Positions 1-5,903 of a stretch of 10,744 nucleotides of DNA are shown here, one piece after another (positions within the stretch are counted from its first letter, which is position 1; each line of letters begins with the position of its first letter). The stretch spans positions 1 to 10,744 of the forward strand of contig CASQEL010000041.1 of NCBI GenBank assembly GCA_949427775.1, in the 5' to 3' direction. The notes beneath the pieces were generated by a model. The model saw only the letters and a list, made by a program, of their open reading frames with translations, ran no database searches and had not been told where the DNA came from. The translations under genes were made by a program, and so were the position numbers. Source of the stretch: an uncultured Desulfovibrionaceae bacterium (GTDB lineage Bacteria > Desulfobacterota > Desulfovibrionia > Desulfovibrionales > Desulfovibrionaceae).

Positions 1-522
1 CAGATGCCCCAGAATCTGCTCCACAACCTGGGAAGGAGACTGCCCGGCGTCCAGCACATGCCCGGCGGCGTCCTGATACAACGCCTCACGCCGCGCCAGG
101 ATATCTTCCACTTCCTCGGCCACGCTCTTGCCCGTCAGGGACGGACGCTGACTCCGCAGCGGATTGGCTTCCAAACGTGCGGCGAGCACGGCGGCCGGAG
201 CCCGCAGATAAAACACCCGGCCCCGTTCGCGCATAAAAACGCGGTTTTCCTCCGCCAGCACCATGCCGCCGCCTGTGGCCACCACAACGGGGGGGCAGGC
301 GACGTCGCGCAGAGCGCGGCTTTCACGGGCGCGAAATCCTTCCCACCCTTCCCGCGCCACGATTTCGGCGACGCTCCACCCCGTCACGCGCAGAATGTGC
401 TGATCCGTATCCGCAAAGGTCCAGGCCAGAGCCCGGGCCAACGCCCGGCCTATGGTGGTTTTGCCGGACGCCCGCGCGCCTACCAGAAAAACAGTCGTAT
501 GGGGGTATGGCTGCGTCGTCAT
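1..522 (-). CDS. aroL: Shikimate kinase (AroL-like), 3' end cut by window edge
   Basis: Phosphorylates shikimate to shikimate 3-phosphate with ATP in the cytoplasmic pathway to chorismate and aromatic amino acids. 174 codons are present with no stop before the edge. E. coli AroL is 174 aa, so little is missing. Visible: the P-loop GARASGKT (residues 15-22), the shikimate-binding aspartates in FADTD (37-41), EGFRARE (61-67), the glycine triplet in ATGGG (82-86) and the lid motif RPSLTGK (126-132). The stretches VAEIV-RE-W-GFRARE and SLTGK-EEV resemble E. coli AroL more than AroK as I recall them. The only sensible start is the ATG at 522. It has no Shine-Dalgarno sequence, and a -10-like TATACT ends 8 bases before it, so the message may be leaderless. 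The gene lies downstream of the mltD terminator and so probably has its own promoter. Family is certain; the AroL rather than AroK label is likely. Confidence 0.93.
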   Translation of the reverse strand, partial: MTTQPYPHTTVFLVGARASGKTTIGRALARALAWTFADTDQHILRVTGWSVAEIVAREGWEGFRARESRALRDVACPPVVVATGGGMVLAEENRVFMRERGRVFYLRAPAAVLAARLEANPLRSQRPSLTGKSVAEEVEDILARREALYQDAAGHVLDAGQSPSQVVEQILGHL

Positions 523-530
523 GGGAACCG

Positions 531-559
531 AGTATATAAAAAAGCCCGTCAGTTGGCTA
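531..559 (-). promoter_or_regulatory. Candidate sigma-70 promoter for aroL
   Basis: On the minus strand TAGCCA (554-559) lies 17 bases before TATACT (531-536), matching the -35 and -10 consensus at 4 and 5 of 6 positions. Transcription would start at about 524, only a base or two before the aroL ATG at 522. This fits the missing ribosome binding site. It is a prediction by eye only. Confidence 0.4.
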
Positions 560-585
560 TGGCTGCGGGGACTGGGTTGTATGCG

Positions 586-615
586 AAAACGGGGAGCCTT
601 CAGACTCCCCGTTTT
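586..615 (-). terminator. Rho-independent terminator after mltD
   Basis: A perfect 11-bp inverted repeat (586-596 against 605-615) with an 8-base loop. The arms read AAAACGGGGAG and CTCCCCGTTTT, so the GC-rich stem is flanked by A and T runs on both sides and could work in either direction. It lies 59 bases beyond the mltD stop codon and before aroL. The obvious job is to end the mltD transcript and isolate aroL from it. Confidence 0.85.
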
Positions 616-674
616 ACGCTCCGGCGCTTTGCGCGGGTCCGGCGCGTTCGCCCGTGCCGAACGGCGAAATATAC

Positions 675-2381
675 CTAATCGGCGGCAAGCACCAACGTGT
701 CGCCGGGCCGCAATGTGCCCTTGGCGGCGGCGGTGTTCCACTGCATCAGGTCTTTGGGCTGTACATTGTGTTTACGAGCTATGCCCCATACGGTGTCGCC
801 GGGCTGCACGGTATACGTTGCTTTTTTCTTTTTCGCCCGGCGGGAAGCGCCCAAAGAACCGGAAGAGCCGTGTGTTTTTTCCGCATCGGCCACGGCAACG
901 GACTTGCCGCTTTTGCCGCCGCGGGAAGACGCGCGAACGACGGGAGAACCGCCCCCTTCCCCGGGAATCCGCAATTGCTGGCCGATCCTGAGTTGGCGGG
1001 GGTCATCCAGATTGTTGGCGGCCAACAGCGCATTCACGCTGGTGTCGTTGCGGCGCGCCACGTCGTACAGCGTGTCTCCGGCCTTGAGGGTATACGTGGT
1101 CATACGTTCCGTCGCGGCGGAGCGTCCGGACCGGCCCTTTTCCTTTTTGGATGTCGACGCGGAGGCGACGGCCATGGGCGCCACCTTGTTCACCCCCGCC
1201 CCGCCGGGCAGCAGCACGACGGCCCCCGGCTTCAACGAGCGGACATGTTTGTTGGCCGATTGCAGAACAGCCACCGGCACGCCGCTGCGACGGCTGATGT
1301 TCTGCCAGGTGTCGCCGCGGGACGCCGTATACGTCTGCCATCCGGCGCGGTTGCCGGCGCGCGGGTTGTTCAGATGCGCCAGGGCGCTTTTTTCCCGCAC
1401 GGCGGGCAGGTAAACCGGCGTGGAGCGATCCGTGCAGCTCACATACCGTTTATGCGCCCCGTTGTAGGAGGCAAATTCCTCCCAGCTCATGCCCACGGCC
1501 CGGGAAAGCGCCATCAAATCCGTGCCGGGTTTGACCTGAAGGCGCACGATGGACGGCGGATTGTCGTAATCGCAAGCCTGAAAGCCCAGTTTTTCCAGAT
1601 TGCGCATGATCTTGCACACCGCCAGAAAACGCGGCACGTATTGTTTGGTTTCTTCCCGCAGCTGCGCCTTTTCATCCAAAAGATGATTTTTTTCTTTCAG
1701 CGCGAAAAACGTCCTGGCGCCTGTTTTTTCCAGCGCCCGGCCTATCTTGCCTTCCCCGGCATTGTAGGCCGCGACGGCCAGATGCCAGTCATTGAAATCC
1801 CCGTGCAGCTTCTTCAGATAGTCGGCGGCGGCCTCGGCGGACTTGTAGGGATCGCGCCGCTCGTCCATCCACCAGTCCTGATTCAGGCCGTACTTCATGC
1901 CCGTATAGGGCATGAATTGCCACGCGCCCGCCGCGCCCACCGGAGAAACGGCATTGGGATTATAGCCGCTCTCCACAATGGCCAGACACGCCAGTTCCTC
2001 CGGCATGCCCCGATCCCGGAAGGCCTTGCGGGCATAGGCCAGATACGGGCGCGCCTGTTGGGAAAAACGCTCCATGGTACGGCGTTTCTGATGCAGAAAA
2101 GATTTGTATTCCAACGTCACGTCGCGCATGGCTTTTTCCGAAAGCCCCCGATCCAGTTGCCCGGTGGAACGGAGCGCGTCCAGTTCCGCCGGTTTCAGCG
2201 CAATACCGTCGTCTGCCGAGGTATACGCTCCCATGCCGGATACGGGACGGAGGGGATCTTCCACTGGGGCGCTTCTGGGACCGCATCCCCCCGTCAGCAC
2301 GGCGACGATCAAAAATCCCAGGAGCCATATCGCCCCAAAAGCGTTTTTTGAGGGAAAAAAGTAGAATGATTGCACTGCCAT
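675..2381 (-). CDS. mltD: MltD-like membrane-bound lytic transglycosylase with LysM repeats
   Basis: Cleaves the MurNAc-GlcNAc bond of murein with formation of the 1,6-anhydro product; expected at the envelope facing the periplasm. 568 aa from the ATG at 2381, chosen because GGAG lies 5 bases upstream; an in-frame ATG 7 codons earlier has no such site. A hydrophobic segment (about residues 15-32) leads to a lipobox-like LTGGC with Cys33, suggesting a lipoprotein, although Thr instead of Leu at -3 is unusual. The SLT catalytic domain covers about 110-225: catalytic Glu137 in AIVESGYNP, then GAAGAWQFMP and the AAYNAGEGKIGRA signature. Three clear LysM peptidoglycan-binding repeats follow (about 348-392, 428-473, 521-567), each with a G-D-T core and joined by Ser/Lys/Gly-rich linkers. 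A degenerate fourth precedes them at about 279-325. Single gene, with a terminator after it and a divergent promoter region before it. Confidence 0.93.
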   Translation of the reverse strand: MAVQSFYFFPSKNAFGAIWLLGFLIVAVLTGGCGPRSAPVEDPLRPVSGMGAYTSADDGIALKPAELDALRSTGQLDRGLSEKAMRDVTLEYKSFLHQKRRTMERFSQQARPYLAYARKAFRDRGMPEELACLAIVESGYNPNAVSPVGAAGAWQFMPYTGMKYGLNQDWWMDERRDPYKSAEAAADYLKKLHGDFNDWHLAVAAYNAGEGKIGRALEKTGARTFFALKEKNHLLDEKAQLREETKQYVPRFLAVCKIMRNLEKLGFQACDYDNPPSIVRLQVKPGTDLMALSRAVGMSWEEFASYNGAHKRYVSCTDRSTPVYLPAVREKSALAHLNNPRAGNRAGWQTYTASRGDTWQNISRRSGVPVAVLQSANKHVRSLKPGAVVLLPGGAGVNKVAPMAVASASTSKKEKGRSGRSAATERMTTYTLKAGDTLYDVARRNDTSVNALLAANNLDDPRQLRIGQQLRIPGEGGGSPVVRASSRGGKSGKSVAVADAEKTHGSSGSLGASRRAKKKKATYTVQPGDTVWGIARKHNVQPKDLMQWNTAAAKGTLRPGDTLVLAAD

Positions 2382-2420
2382 AGCTACTCCATGCGCTGAC
2401 AAAATCTTGATATCCGCACA

Positions 2421-2449
2421 ACCGTAGCACGTGGAGAATTTCTATTCAA
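2421..2449 (-). promoter_or_regulatory. Candidate promoter of mltD with A/T tracts upstream
   Basis: On the minus strand TTGAAT (2444-2449) and TACGGT (2421-2426) are 17 bases apart, a moderate -35 and a weak -10. Immediately upstream of the -35 lies an A/T-rich stretch (2450-2476) with a run of seven A and a run of seven T around CTAGAC, in the position of an UP element. The predicted mRNA start at about 2414 gives a leader of some 33 bases to the ATG at 2381. Judged by eye. Confidence 0.35.
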
Positions 2450-2617
2450 CATTTTAAAAAAACTAGACTTTTTTTACACAAAGTATAGCGGGGAAACAGC
2501 GCTTTCAGCAGCGTGTTTTTCCAAGGGGGCGCGACTTGCCTCTCTGGGGGAAGATGAAGTATTCCTGTCGCATGCGGACCGCCCGGCTCCGCAGCAACCC
2601 GTACCCCAGGCGTCCCG

Positions 2618-3391
2618 ATGAACAATTCGAAATGTTTTCCGCCGCGCGAAGAAAAGGAAGCTCCCGTCCTTCCCGGACTCAAACCTGTCCTAGAGCTGTT
2701 GGAACGCGACCCGCGGCGTGTGGATATGGTGTTGATCAAAAAAGGGCTGCGCACACGGGAAACGGAGCGCCTGCTGGATCTCTGCCGGACGGCGTCAGTG
2801 CGTTTTTCTCTGGTGGAAGCGCGTGCGCTGGATCGTCTGTGTCCGCGCACCCATCAAGGCGTCATCGCCCGCCTGCTGGATACGGGATTCACGGACTTCA
2901 AGGCATTGCTGGAACTCGCGCCCTCAGCGCCCCTGCCCGTGCTTCTGGCGCTGGATCAGGTACAGGACCCCGGCAACGTGGGCACGCTGGCCCGAACGCT
3001 CTATGCGTTGGGGGGAGCGGGGATGATTCTGCCCCAGCACAACAGCGCCTATCTCGGCGGCGCGGCGCGACGCAGCGCCGCCGGAGCCTTGGAACGTCTG
3101 CCTGTGGCGCGCGTGGCCAATCTGGCGCGGGCGCTGGATGAGGCGGAAGAAGCCGGATTGACGATATGCGGAACAGCTCTCGGCGCCGACAGTCGCGACG
3201 CCTTCACCGCCCGCATTCCGCTGCCCGCTGTTCTGGTTTTGGGCAATGAAGGCAAGGGGGTGCGTCCCGGCGTGCTCAAACGTTGCGGCCTGCGGCTGCA
3301 TATTCCCATGGCCCGCGCCTTCGACTCTCTCAATGTGGCGCAGGCCGGAGCGGTGTTGCTGGGCCTTCTGGCGCGGCAGCACAGCGCCTGA
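2618..3391 (+). CDS. rlmB: SpoU/TrmH-family RNA 2'-O-methyltransferase (RlmB-like)
   Basis: A SAM-dependent SPOUT methyltransferase that modifies a ribose 2'-OH in RNA. RlmB acts on G2251 of 23S rRNA, but the exact target here is inferred. 257 aa. An N-terminal SpoU substrate-binding domain (about 17-90) begins at PGLKPVLELL and includes HQGVIA (79-84). The catalytic domain shows the three SpoU motifs: motif 1 LDQVQDPGNVGTLART (112-127) with the conserved Asn and Arg, motif 2 LVLGNEGKG (206-214), and motif 3 IPMARAFDSLNVAQAG (229-244), which help form the trefoil knot. Motif 3 has RAFDSLNVA where many relatives have a glycine and SLNVS. The ATG at 2618 has only a weak AGG 7 bases upstream, but the N-terminus fits the family. 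It stands alone, divergent from mltD and convergent with fliQ, whose stop is 47 bases away. RlmB versus another TrmH paralogue cannot be settled from sequence alone. Confidence 0.88.
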   Translation: MNNSKCFPPREEKEAPVLPGLKPVLELLERDPRRVDMVLIKKGLRTRETERLLDLCRTASVRFSLVEARALDRLCPRTHQGVIARLLDTGFTDFKALLELAPSAPLPVLLALDQVQDPGNVGTLARTLYALGGAGMILPQHNSAYLGGAARRSAAGALERLPVARVANLARALDEAEEAGLTICGTALGADSRDAFTARIPLPAVLVLGNEGKGVRPGVLKRCGLRLHIPMARAFDSLNVAQAGAVLLGLLARQHSA

Positions 3392-3420
3392 TGCATGCCT
3401 TCCCCTGCGTGGCGGAAGCG

Positions 3421-3438
3421 CGCCGCGTCACAGCGGCG
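3421..3438. other. Short GC hairpin between convergent rlmB and fliQ
   Basis: CGCCGC (3421-3426) and GCGGCG (3433-3438) pair around a 6-base loop, immediately beyond the fliQ stop codon and 29 bases beyond the methyltransferase stop. There is no T run on either side, so it is at best a weak or factor-assisted bidirectional terminator. Confidence 0.3.
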
Positions 3439-3708
3439 TCAGCGTATATAGTTCGGGATATTGATAAAGACGGTTTTGGTGAAGGTGACCATTTTTTCCA
3501 TCAGCCACGGCAGAGCGATCAGCAAGGCGATAAACATGGAGACGATTTTGGGAATGAACGTCAGCGTCATTTCCTGAATCTGCGTGGCGGCCTGGATGAC
3601 GCTGACGATAATGCCCACGCTCAAGCCCACCACCAGCATGGGCAGCGACATCATCAAACATAATTCAATGGCCTGACGGCCGAAGCCGATCACGAATTCC
3701 GGGGTCAT
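3439..3708 (-). CDS. fliQ: Flagellar export gate protein FliQ
   Basis: FliQ is a small inner-membrane subunit of the flagellar type III export gate, packing around FliP in the FliP-FliQ-FliR assembly. 89 aa, the same length as E. coli FliQ. It starts MTPEFVIGFGRQAIEL and has two hydrophobic hairpin helices (about 15-38 and 50-73) with the conserved QAATQIQE between them (39-46), then a short tail ending NIPNYIR. The ATG at 3708 is well supported by GGGAGG at 3718-3723, nine bases upstream. An open frame continues to 3864 but adds non-FliQ sequence, so the longer start is rejected. It is last in the fliL-fliN-fliO-fliP-fliQ block, yet 309 bases of hairpin-rich non-coding DNA separate it from fliP. 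No fliR follows; the next gene is on the other strand. Confidence 0.95.
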   Translation of the reverse strand: MTPEFVIGFGRQAIELCLMMSLPMLVVGLSVGIIVSVIQAATQIQEMTLTFIPKIVSMFIALLIALPWLMEKMVTFTKTVFINIPNYIR

Positions 3709-3927
3709 ATATGTTTTCCTCCCACGGCGCTTCCGGCGCTCTCCCGGCAACGCCGCATTCCGCCGCCCGCAATGCCTGAGTTCCCGTATCGGCATCCACC
3801 GACAGACAGCGCCGCATCCGTACAACGGCGGAACCAGTACCGCATAACACAAAATACTTCGCATTTTGCGTCAAGATCATTCGCCGAAAAACGCGATTTT
3901 CGGCTCATTCACGGCGACTATGCCGCC

Positions 3928-3949
3928 GCGCCATGCTCTCGCATGGCGC
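3928..3949. repeat. 9-bp GC-rich inverted repeat with tetraloop
   Basis: GCGCCATGC (3928-3936) and GCATGGCGC (3941-3949) form a perfect stem around TCTC. It touches the next, larger palindrome at 3950 with no intervening base, giving two stacked hairpins in the fliP-fliQ message. No T run follows. Confidence 0.8.
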
Positions 3950-3986
3950 CTAGTACACAGAAACTTTAGATGTTTCTGTGTACTAG
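3950..3986. repeat. 15-bp perfect inverted repeat, loop of 7
   Basis: CTAGTACACAGAAAC (3950-3964) is followed after TTTAGAT by its exact reverse complement (3972-3986). The stem is only moderately GC-rich and no T run follows on either strand, so it does not look like an ordinary intrinsic terminator. A dispersed palindromic element, an mRNA stability or pausing hairpin, or the remnant of a mobile element end are all possible. Confidence 0.85.
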
Positions 3987-4017
3987 TCCGGCCCGCCGTT
4001 GCGCGCGCCCCCTCCGG

Positions 4018-4830
4018 TCACAACAAAAAACTGTTCACCAGCGACCCCACCAGCAGATTCCACCCGTCCACCATGACAAACAGCAGCAGTTTGAAGGGCA
4101 TGGACACCATCATGGGCGGCAGCATCATCATCCCCATGGCCAACAGCACGCTGGAAATGACCATGTCCAGCACCAGAAAGGGAATATAGATCAAAAAGCC
4201 GATGGTGAATGCTGTTTTGAGCTCGCTGATCACATAGGCCGCCGCCAGCATGATGGTGGGCACGTCCTCTTTGGAACGGGGCAGCTCCATTTTGGAAATC
4301 GCGTAAAATACCGAGAGATCCTTTTCCCGTGTATGCTTGAACATGAACGCGCGCAACGGCTGCTGCGCCCGGTCCAACGCCTCCGTGTAGCCGATCTTCT
4401 CGGCCAGATAGGGCTGCAGCGCCGTGTCATTGATCTGCTTGCCCACAGGATACATGATGACCACCGTCATGAAAATGGCGAGGCTGGCAAGGATCTGTGT
4501 GGGCGGCAACTGCTGCACGCCCATGGCTTGCCGCAGAAAACTGAAAACGATGATGATCCGCGTGAAGCTGGTGACGGTGAGCATGATGGCCGGCGCCACA
4601 GACAGCACCGTCAGCAGAAAAAGAATTTCCAGCAGGACAGAAACTTTTTCCGGTTCCGTGGCTCCGCCCGACAGGGTAAGCTGCATGGAGGGCATGGTCA
4701 GATCCTGCGCCGCGTACGCCGCAACGGACGCGCACAAAACGCAGAGCAGCAGGAAGGCGCAGCTAAGCGTCAGTTTTCCGGCGCCGTTCCGCGTCCATAA
4801 CTTCCTGAAACTCCGCACTGTCTTGCTCAT
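4018..4830 (-). CDS. fliP: Flagellar export gate protein FliP
   Basis: FliP forms the pentameric core of the flagellar type III export gate in the inner membrane. 270 aa. An N-terminal signal sequence (basic residues 1-19, hydrophobic 20-38, likely cut near AYA-AQ at 40/41) precedes the mature protein, as is usual for FliP. Landmarks: SFTRIIIVFSFLRQAMG (88-104), TAFTIGFLIYIPFLVLDM (206-223), and SSVLLAMGMMMLPP (226-239) containing the methionine-rich gate loop. There are about four membrane segments (roughly 64-86, 112-130, 205-240, 245-266). The start is uncertain: ATG 4830 gives a proper signal peptide but has only a distant GGAG (13 bases), and it overlaps the end of fliO by 68 bases. A GTG four codons on is the only near alternative. 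Translation is probably coupled to fliO. Confidence 0.95.
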   Translation of the reverse strand: MSKTVRSFRKLWTRNGAGKLTLSCAFLLLCVLCASVAAYAAQDLTMPSMQLTLSGGATEPEKVSVLLEILFLLTVLSVAPAIMLTVTSFTRIIIVFSFLRQAMGVQQLPPTQILASLAIFMTVVIMYPVGKQINDTALQPYLAEKIGYTEALDRAQQPLRAFMFKHTREKDLSVFYAISKMELPRSKEDVPTIMLAAAYVISELKTAFTIGFLIYIPFLVLDMVISSVLLAMGMMMLPPMMVSMPFKLLLFVMVDGWNLLVGSLVNSFLL

Positions 4831-5254
4831 GGCAAACGTCAGTCTCCGTCAGAAGGGTTATCTGCTGGTCGGTCACCCCCAGCACCAGGCGTTTATCAAG
4901 GAAACGCACGACCATCACGCCTTTGCGCGGCCCCAGAGGCAATTGCGCTTCCAGGTGCAGGGCGCTGCGCGGCAAAGCTCCCGGCTGCGGCAGAAACCGG
5001 AATTTTCCATACCGCCGCAACAACCACACCAGCAGCCACAACGCCGCCAACAGCAGAAACAGTGTGCCCAGAGCCTGAAAATATCCGCTCCAGGACAGAC
5101 TCGTTTCTCCCAAAGGCACGGTTTCGCCCGCTGTGGATGCGGCCTTGCCGAGCGCCCCGCCCGTCTGCCCGGTCAAGGAAGAAAACGCGGGAGCACCGGG
5201 CACGGCCCCCATTGCGGCGCGCAACGCCTCCGTGCCCCAGGAAACATCAGCCAA
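4763..5254 (-). CDS. fliO: Flagellar biosynthesis protein FliO
   Basis: FliO is a small membrane protein that helps assemble the FliP ring of the export gate and is poorly conserved. 163 aa if translation begins at TTG 5254. Visible: a low-complexity Ala/Gly/Thr-rich N-terminal region (1-55), one strong membrane helix YFQALGTLFLLLAALWLLVWLL (about 59-79), then a basic turn RRYGKFRFLP and a cytoplasmic domain with LEAQLPLGPRKGVMVVRFLDKRLVLGV (101-127), the recognisable FliO core. TTG is preferred because GGTGA lies 6 bases upstream and the start overlaps the fliN stop by 8 bases. ATG 5212, in frame, has GGAGG rather far upstream (14 bases) and would shorten the protein by 14 aa. The identity rests on this core plus position between fliN and fliP. 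Confidence 0.85.
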   Translation of the reverse strand: MADVSWGTEALRAAMGAVPGAPAFSSLTGQTGGALGKAASTAGETVPLGETSLSWSGYFQALGTLFLLLAALWLLVWLLRRYGKFRFLPQPGALPRSALHLEAQLPLGPRKGVMVVRFLDKRLVLGVTDQQITLLTETDVCHEQDSAEFQEVMDAERRRKTDA

Positions 5255-5786
5255 GCTGTTTCACCCGTTCGATGGGACTGATGATGTCCGTCAGGCGCAC
5301 GCCGAATTTTTCATTGATGACCACCGCCTCGCCGCGGGCCACCAGCTTGCCGTTGACGTACACTTCCAAAGGTTCGCCCGCCAGCTTGTTGAGTTCCACG
5401 ACCGATCCCTGCCCCAGTTGCAGCAGTTCGTTGATCAGCAGACGCGTGCGCCCCAGTTCCGCCGAAACATCCAGCGGGATATCCAGAATGAAATCCAGTT
5501 CGCGCTTGGCGTTGTCGGCCCTGGGCTGCCGGGCGATATCCGTCATGTCCTTGAAGCGGGCGTCCGATGCCTGCGCCCTGAGCGTAGCCTTGTCCCATCC
5601 GGCCTGGGTGGATTCTTCCTCTTCCGACGCCAAAGCATCGGCCCAGCGGGACGCCAAATCATCGTCGCTTTCCTTGGCCCCGCCGCCGGCCGGCTCCGCC
5701 TCCGCGTCTTCGTTCATGTCCGCATCAAGCTGCGCCGCCCATTCGGCGGCGAGAGCGTCCTGGTCCTGGTCTTGCCCGTTGCTCAT
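5247..5786 (-). CDS. fliN: Flagellar motor switch protein FliN
   Basis: FliN builds the lower C-ring of the flagellar switch and docks the FliH-FliI export ATPase complex. 179 aa from ATG 5786. AAGGA lies 6 bases before this ATG, whereas the in-frame ATG at 5792 abuts AAGGA and is unlikely. The C-terminal SpoA/FliN domain (about 97-174) is textbook: LDFILDIPLDVSAELGRTR, then INELLQLGQGSVVELNKLAGEPLEVYVNGKLVARGE and FGVRLTDIISP. The N-terminal half is acidic and contains two copies of a motif, ALAAEWAAQL (11-20) and DLASRWADAL (43-52), of which enteric FliN has one (LDDLWADAL, from memory). This makes the protein longer than the roughly 137 aa of enteric FliN. It overlaps fliO by 8 bases and lies 117 bases downstream of fliL, with no fliM between. 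Confidence 0.95.
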   Translation of the reverse strand: MSNGQDQDQDALAAEWAAQLDADMNEDAEAEPAGGGAKESDDDLASRWADALASEEEESTQAGWDKATLRAQASDARFKDMTDIARQPRADNAKRELDFILDIPLDVSAELGRTRLLINELLQLGQGSVVELNKLAGEPLEVYVNGKLVARGEAVVINEKFGVRLTDIISPIERVKQLG

Positions 5787-5813
5787 AGTCATTCCTTATA
5801 AGAGTGCCGCTCT

Positions 5814-5857
5814 TCCCCGCGCATCCTGTGCGAGGCGAGCCGTCGTCTGCGCGGGGA
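5814..5857. repeat. 10-bp inverted repeat in the fliL-fliN spacer
   Basis: TCCCCGCGCA (5814-5823) and TGCGCGGGGA (5848-5857) are perfect reverse complements separated by 24 bases. It sits in the 117-bp non-coding gap between fliL and fliN, where fliM is found in many genomes. There is no T run after it, so transcription probably continues; it could affect relative fliL and fliN mRNA levels. Confidence 0.6.
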
Positions 5858-5903
5858 CATTCGCCGTCTCTCCGCAGTACGCCGCCTTCCCTGGCAACGA
5901 CAG

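Larger units (their letters stand above)
3709..4017. other. 309-bp hairpin-rich spacer between fliP and fliQ
   Basis: No credible gene on either strand; the short open frames here have no start signals and no recognisable protein. Instead several inverted repeats are packed in: CAAAAT/ATTTTG (3850-3855, 3863-3868), GCCGAAAA/TTTTCGGC (3883-3890, 3897-3904), a 9-bp GC stem (3928-3936, 3941-3949), and directly abutting it a 15-bp perfect stem (3950-3964, 3972-3986). The fliQ ribosome binding site occupies the end nearest fliQ. I see no convincing promoter. fliP and fliQ are usually nearly contiguous, so this looks like inserted or decayed DNA, or a regulatory leader for fliQ. Confidence 0.75.

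Noticed and set aside
654..2351. 565-codon open frame on the plus strand antisense to mltD
   Set aside because: It is His/Arg/Gly/Pro-rich without recognisable domains or a ribosome binding site, and the opposite strand encodes a complete MltD-like protein. It is a typical shadow frame in GC-rich DNA.
2456..2475. A7-N6-T7 as an intrinsic terminator
   Set aside because: The stem would be only A-T pairs and no gene ends nearby on either strand; both neighbours start from this spacer.
2573..2593. TGCGGA/TCCGCA hairpin upstream of the RNA methyltransferase as a riboswitch or regulatory leader
   Set aside because: Only a 6-bp stem in GC-rich DNA, with no match to a riboswitch I recognise; chance is a sufficient explanation.
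2536..3141. 201-codon plus-strand frame overlapping the RNA methyltransferase
   Set aside because: It overlaps a motif-complete SpoU-family protein in another frame and has Ser/Arg/Gly-rich, domain-free sequence.
3709..3864. N-terminal extension of FliQ or a small separate gene in the spacer
   Set aside because: FliQ is complete at 89 aa from 3708 with a strong ribosome binding site; the upstream frames are Cys/Arg-rich with no start signal.
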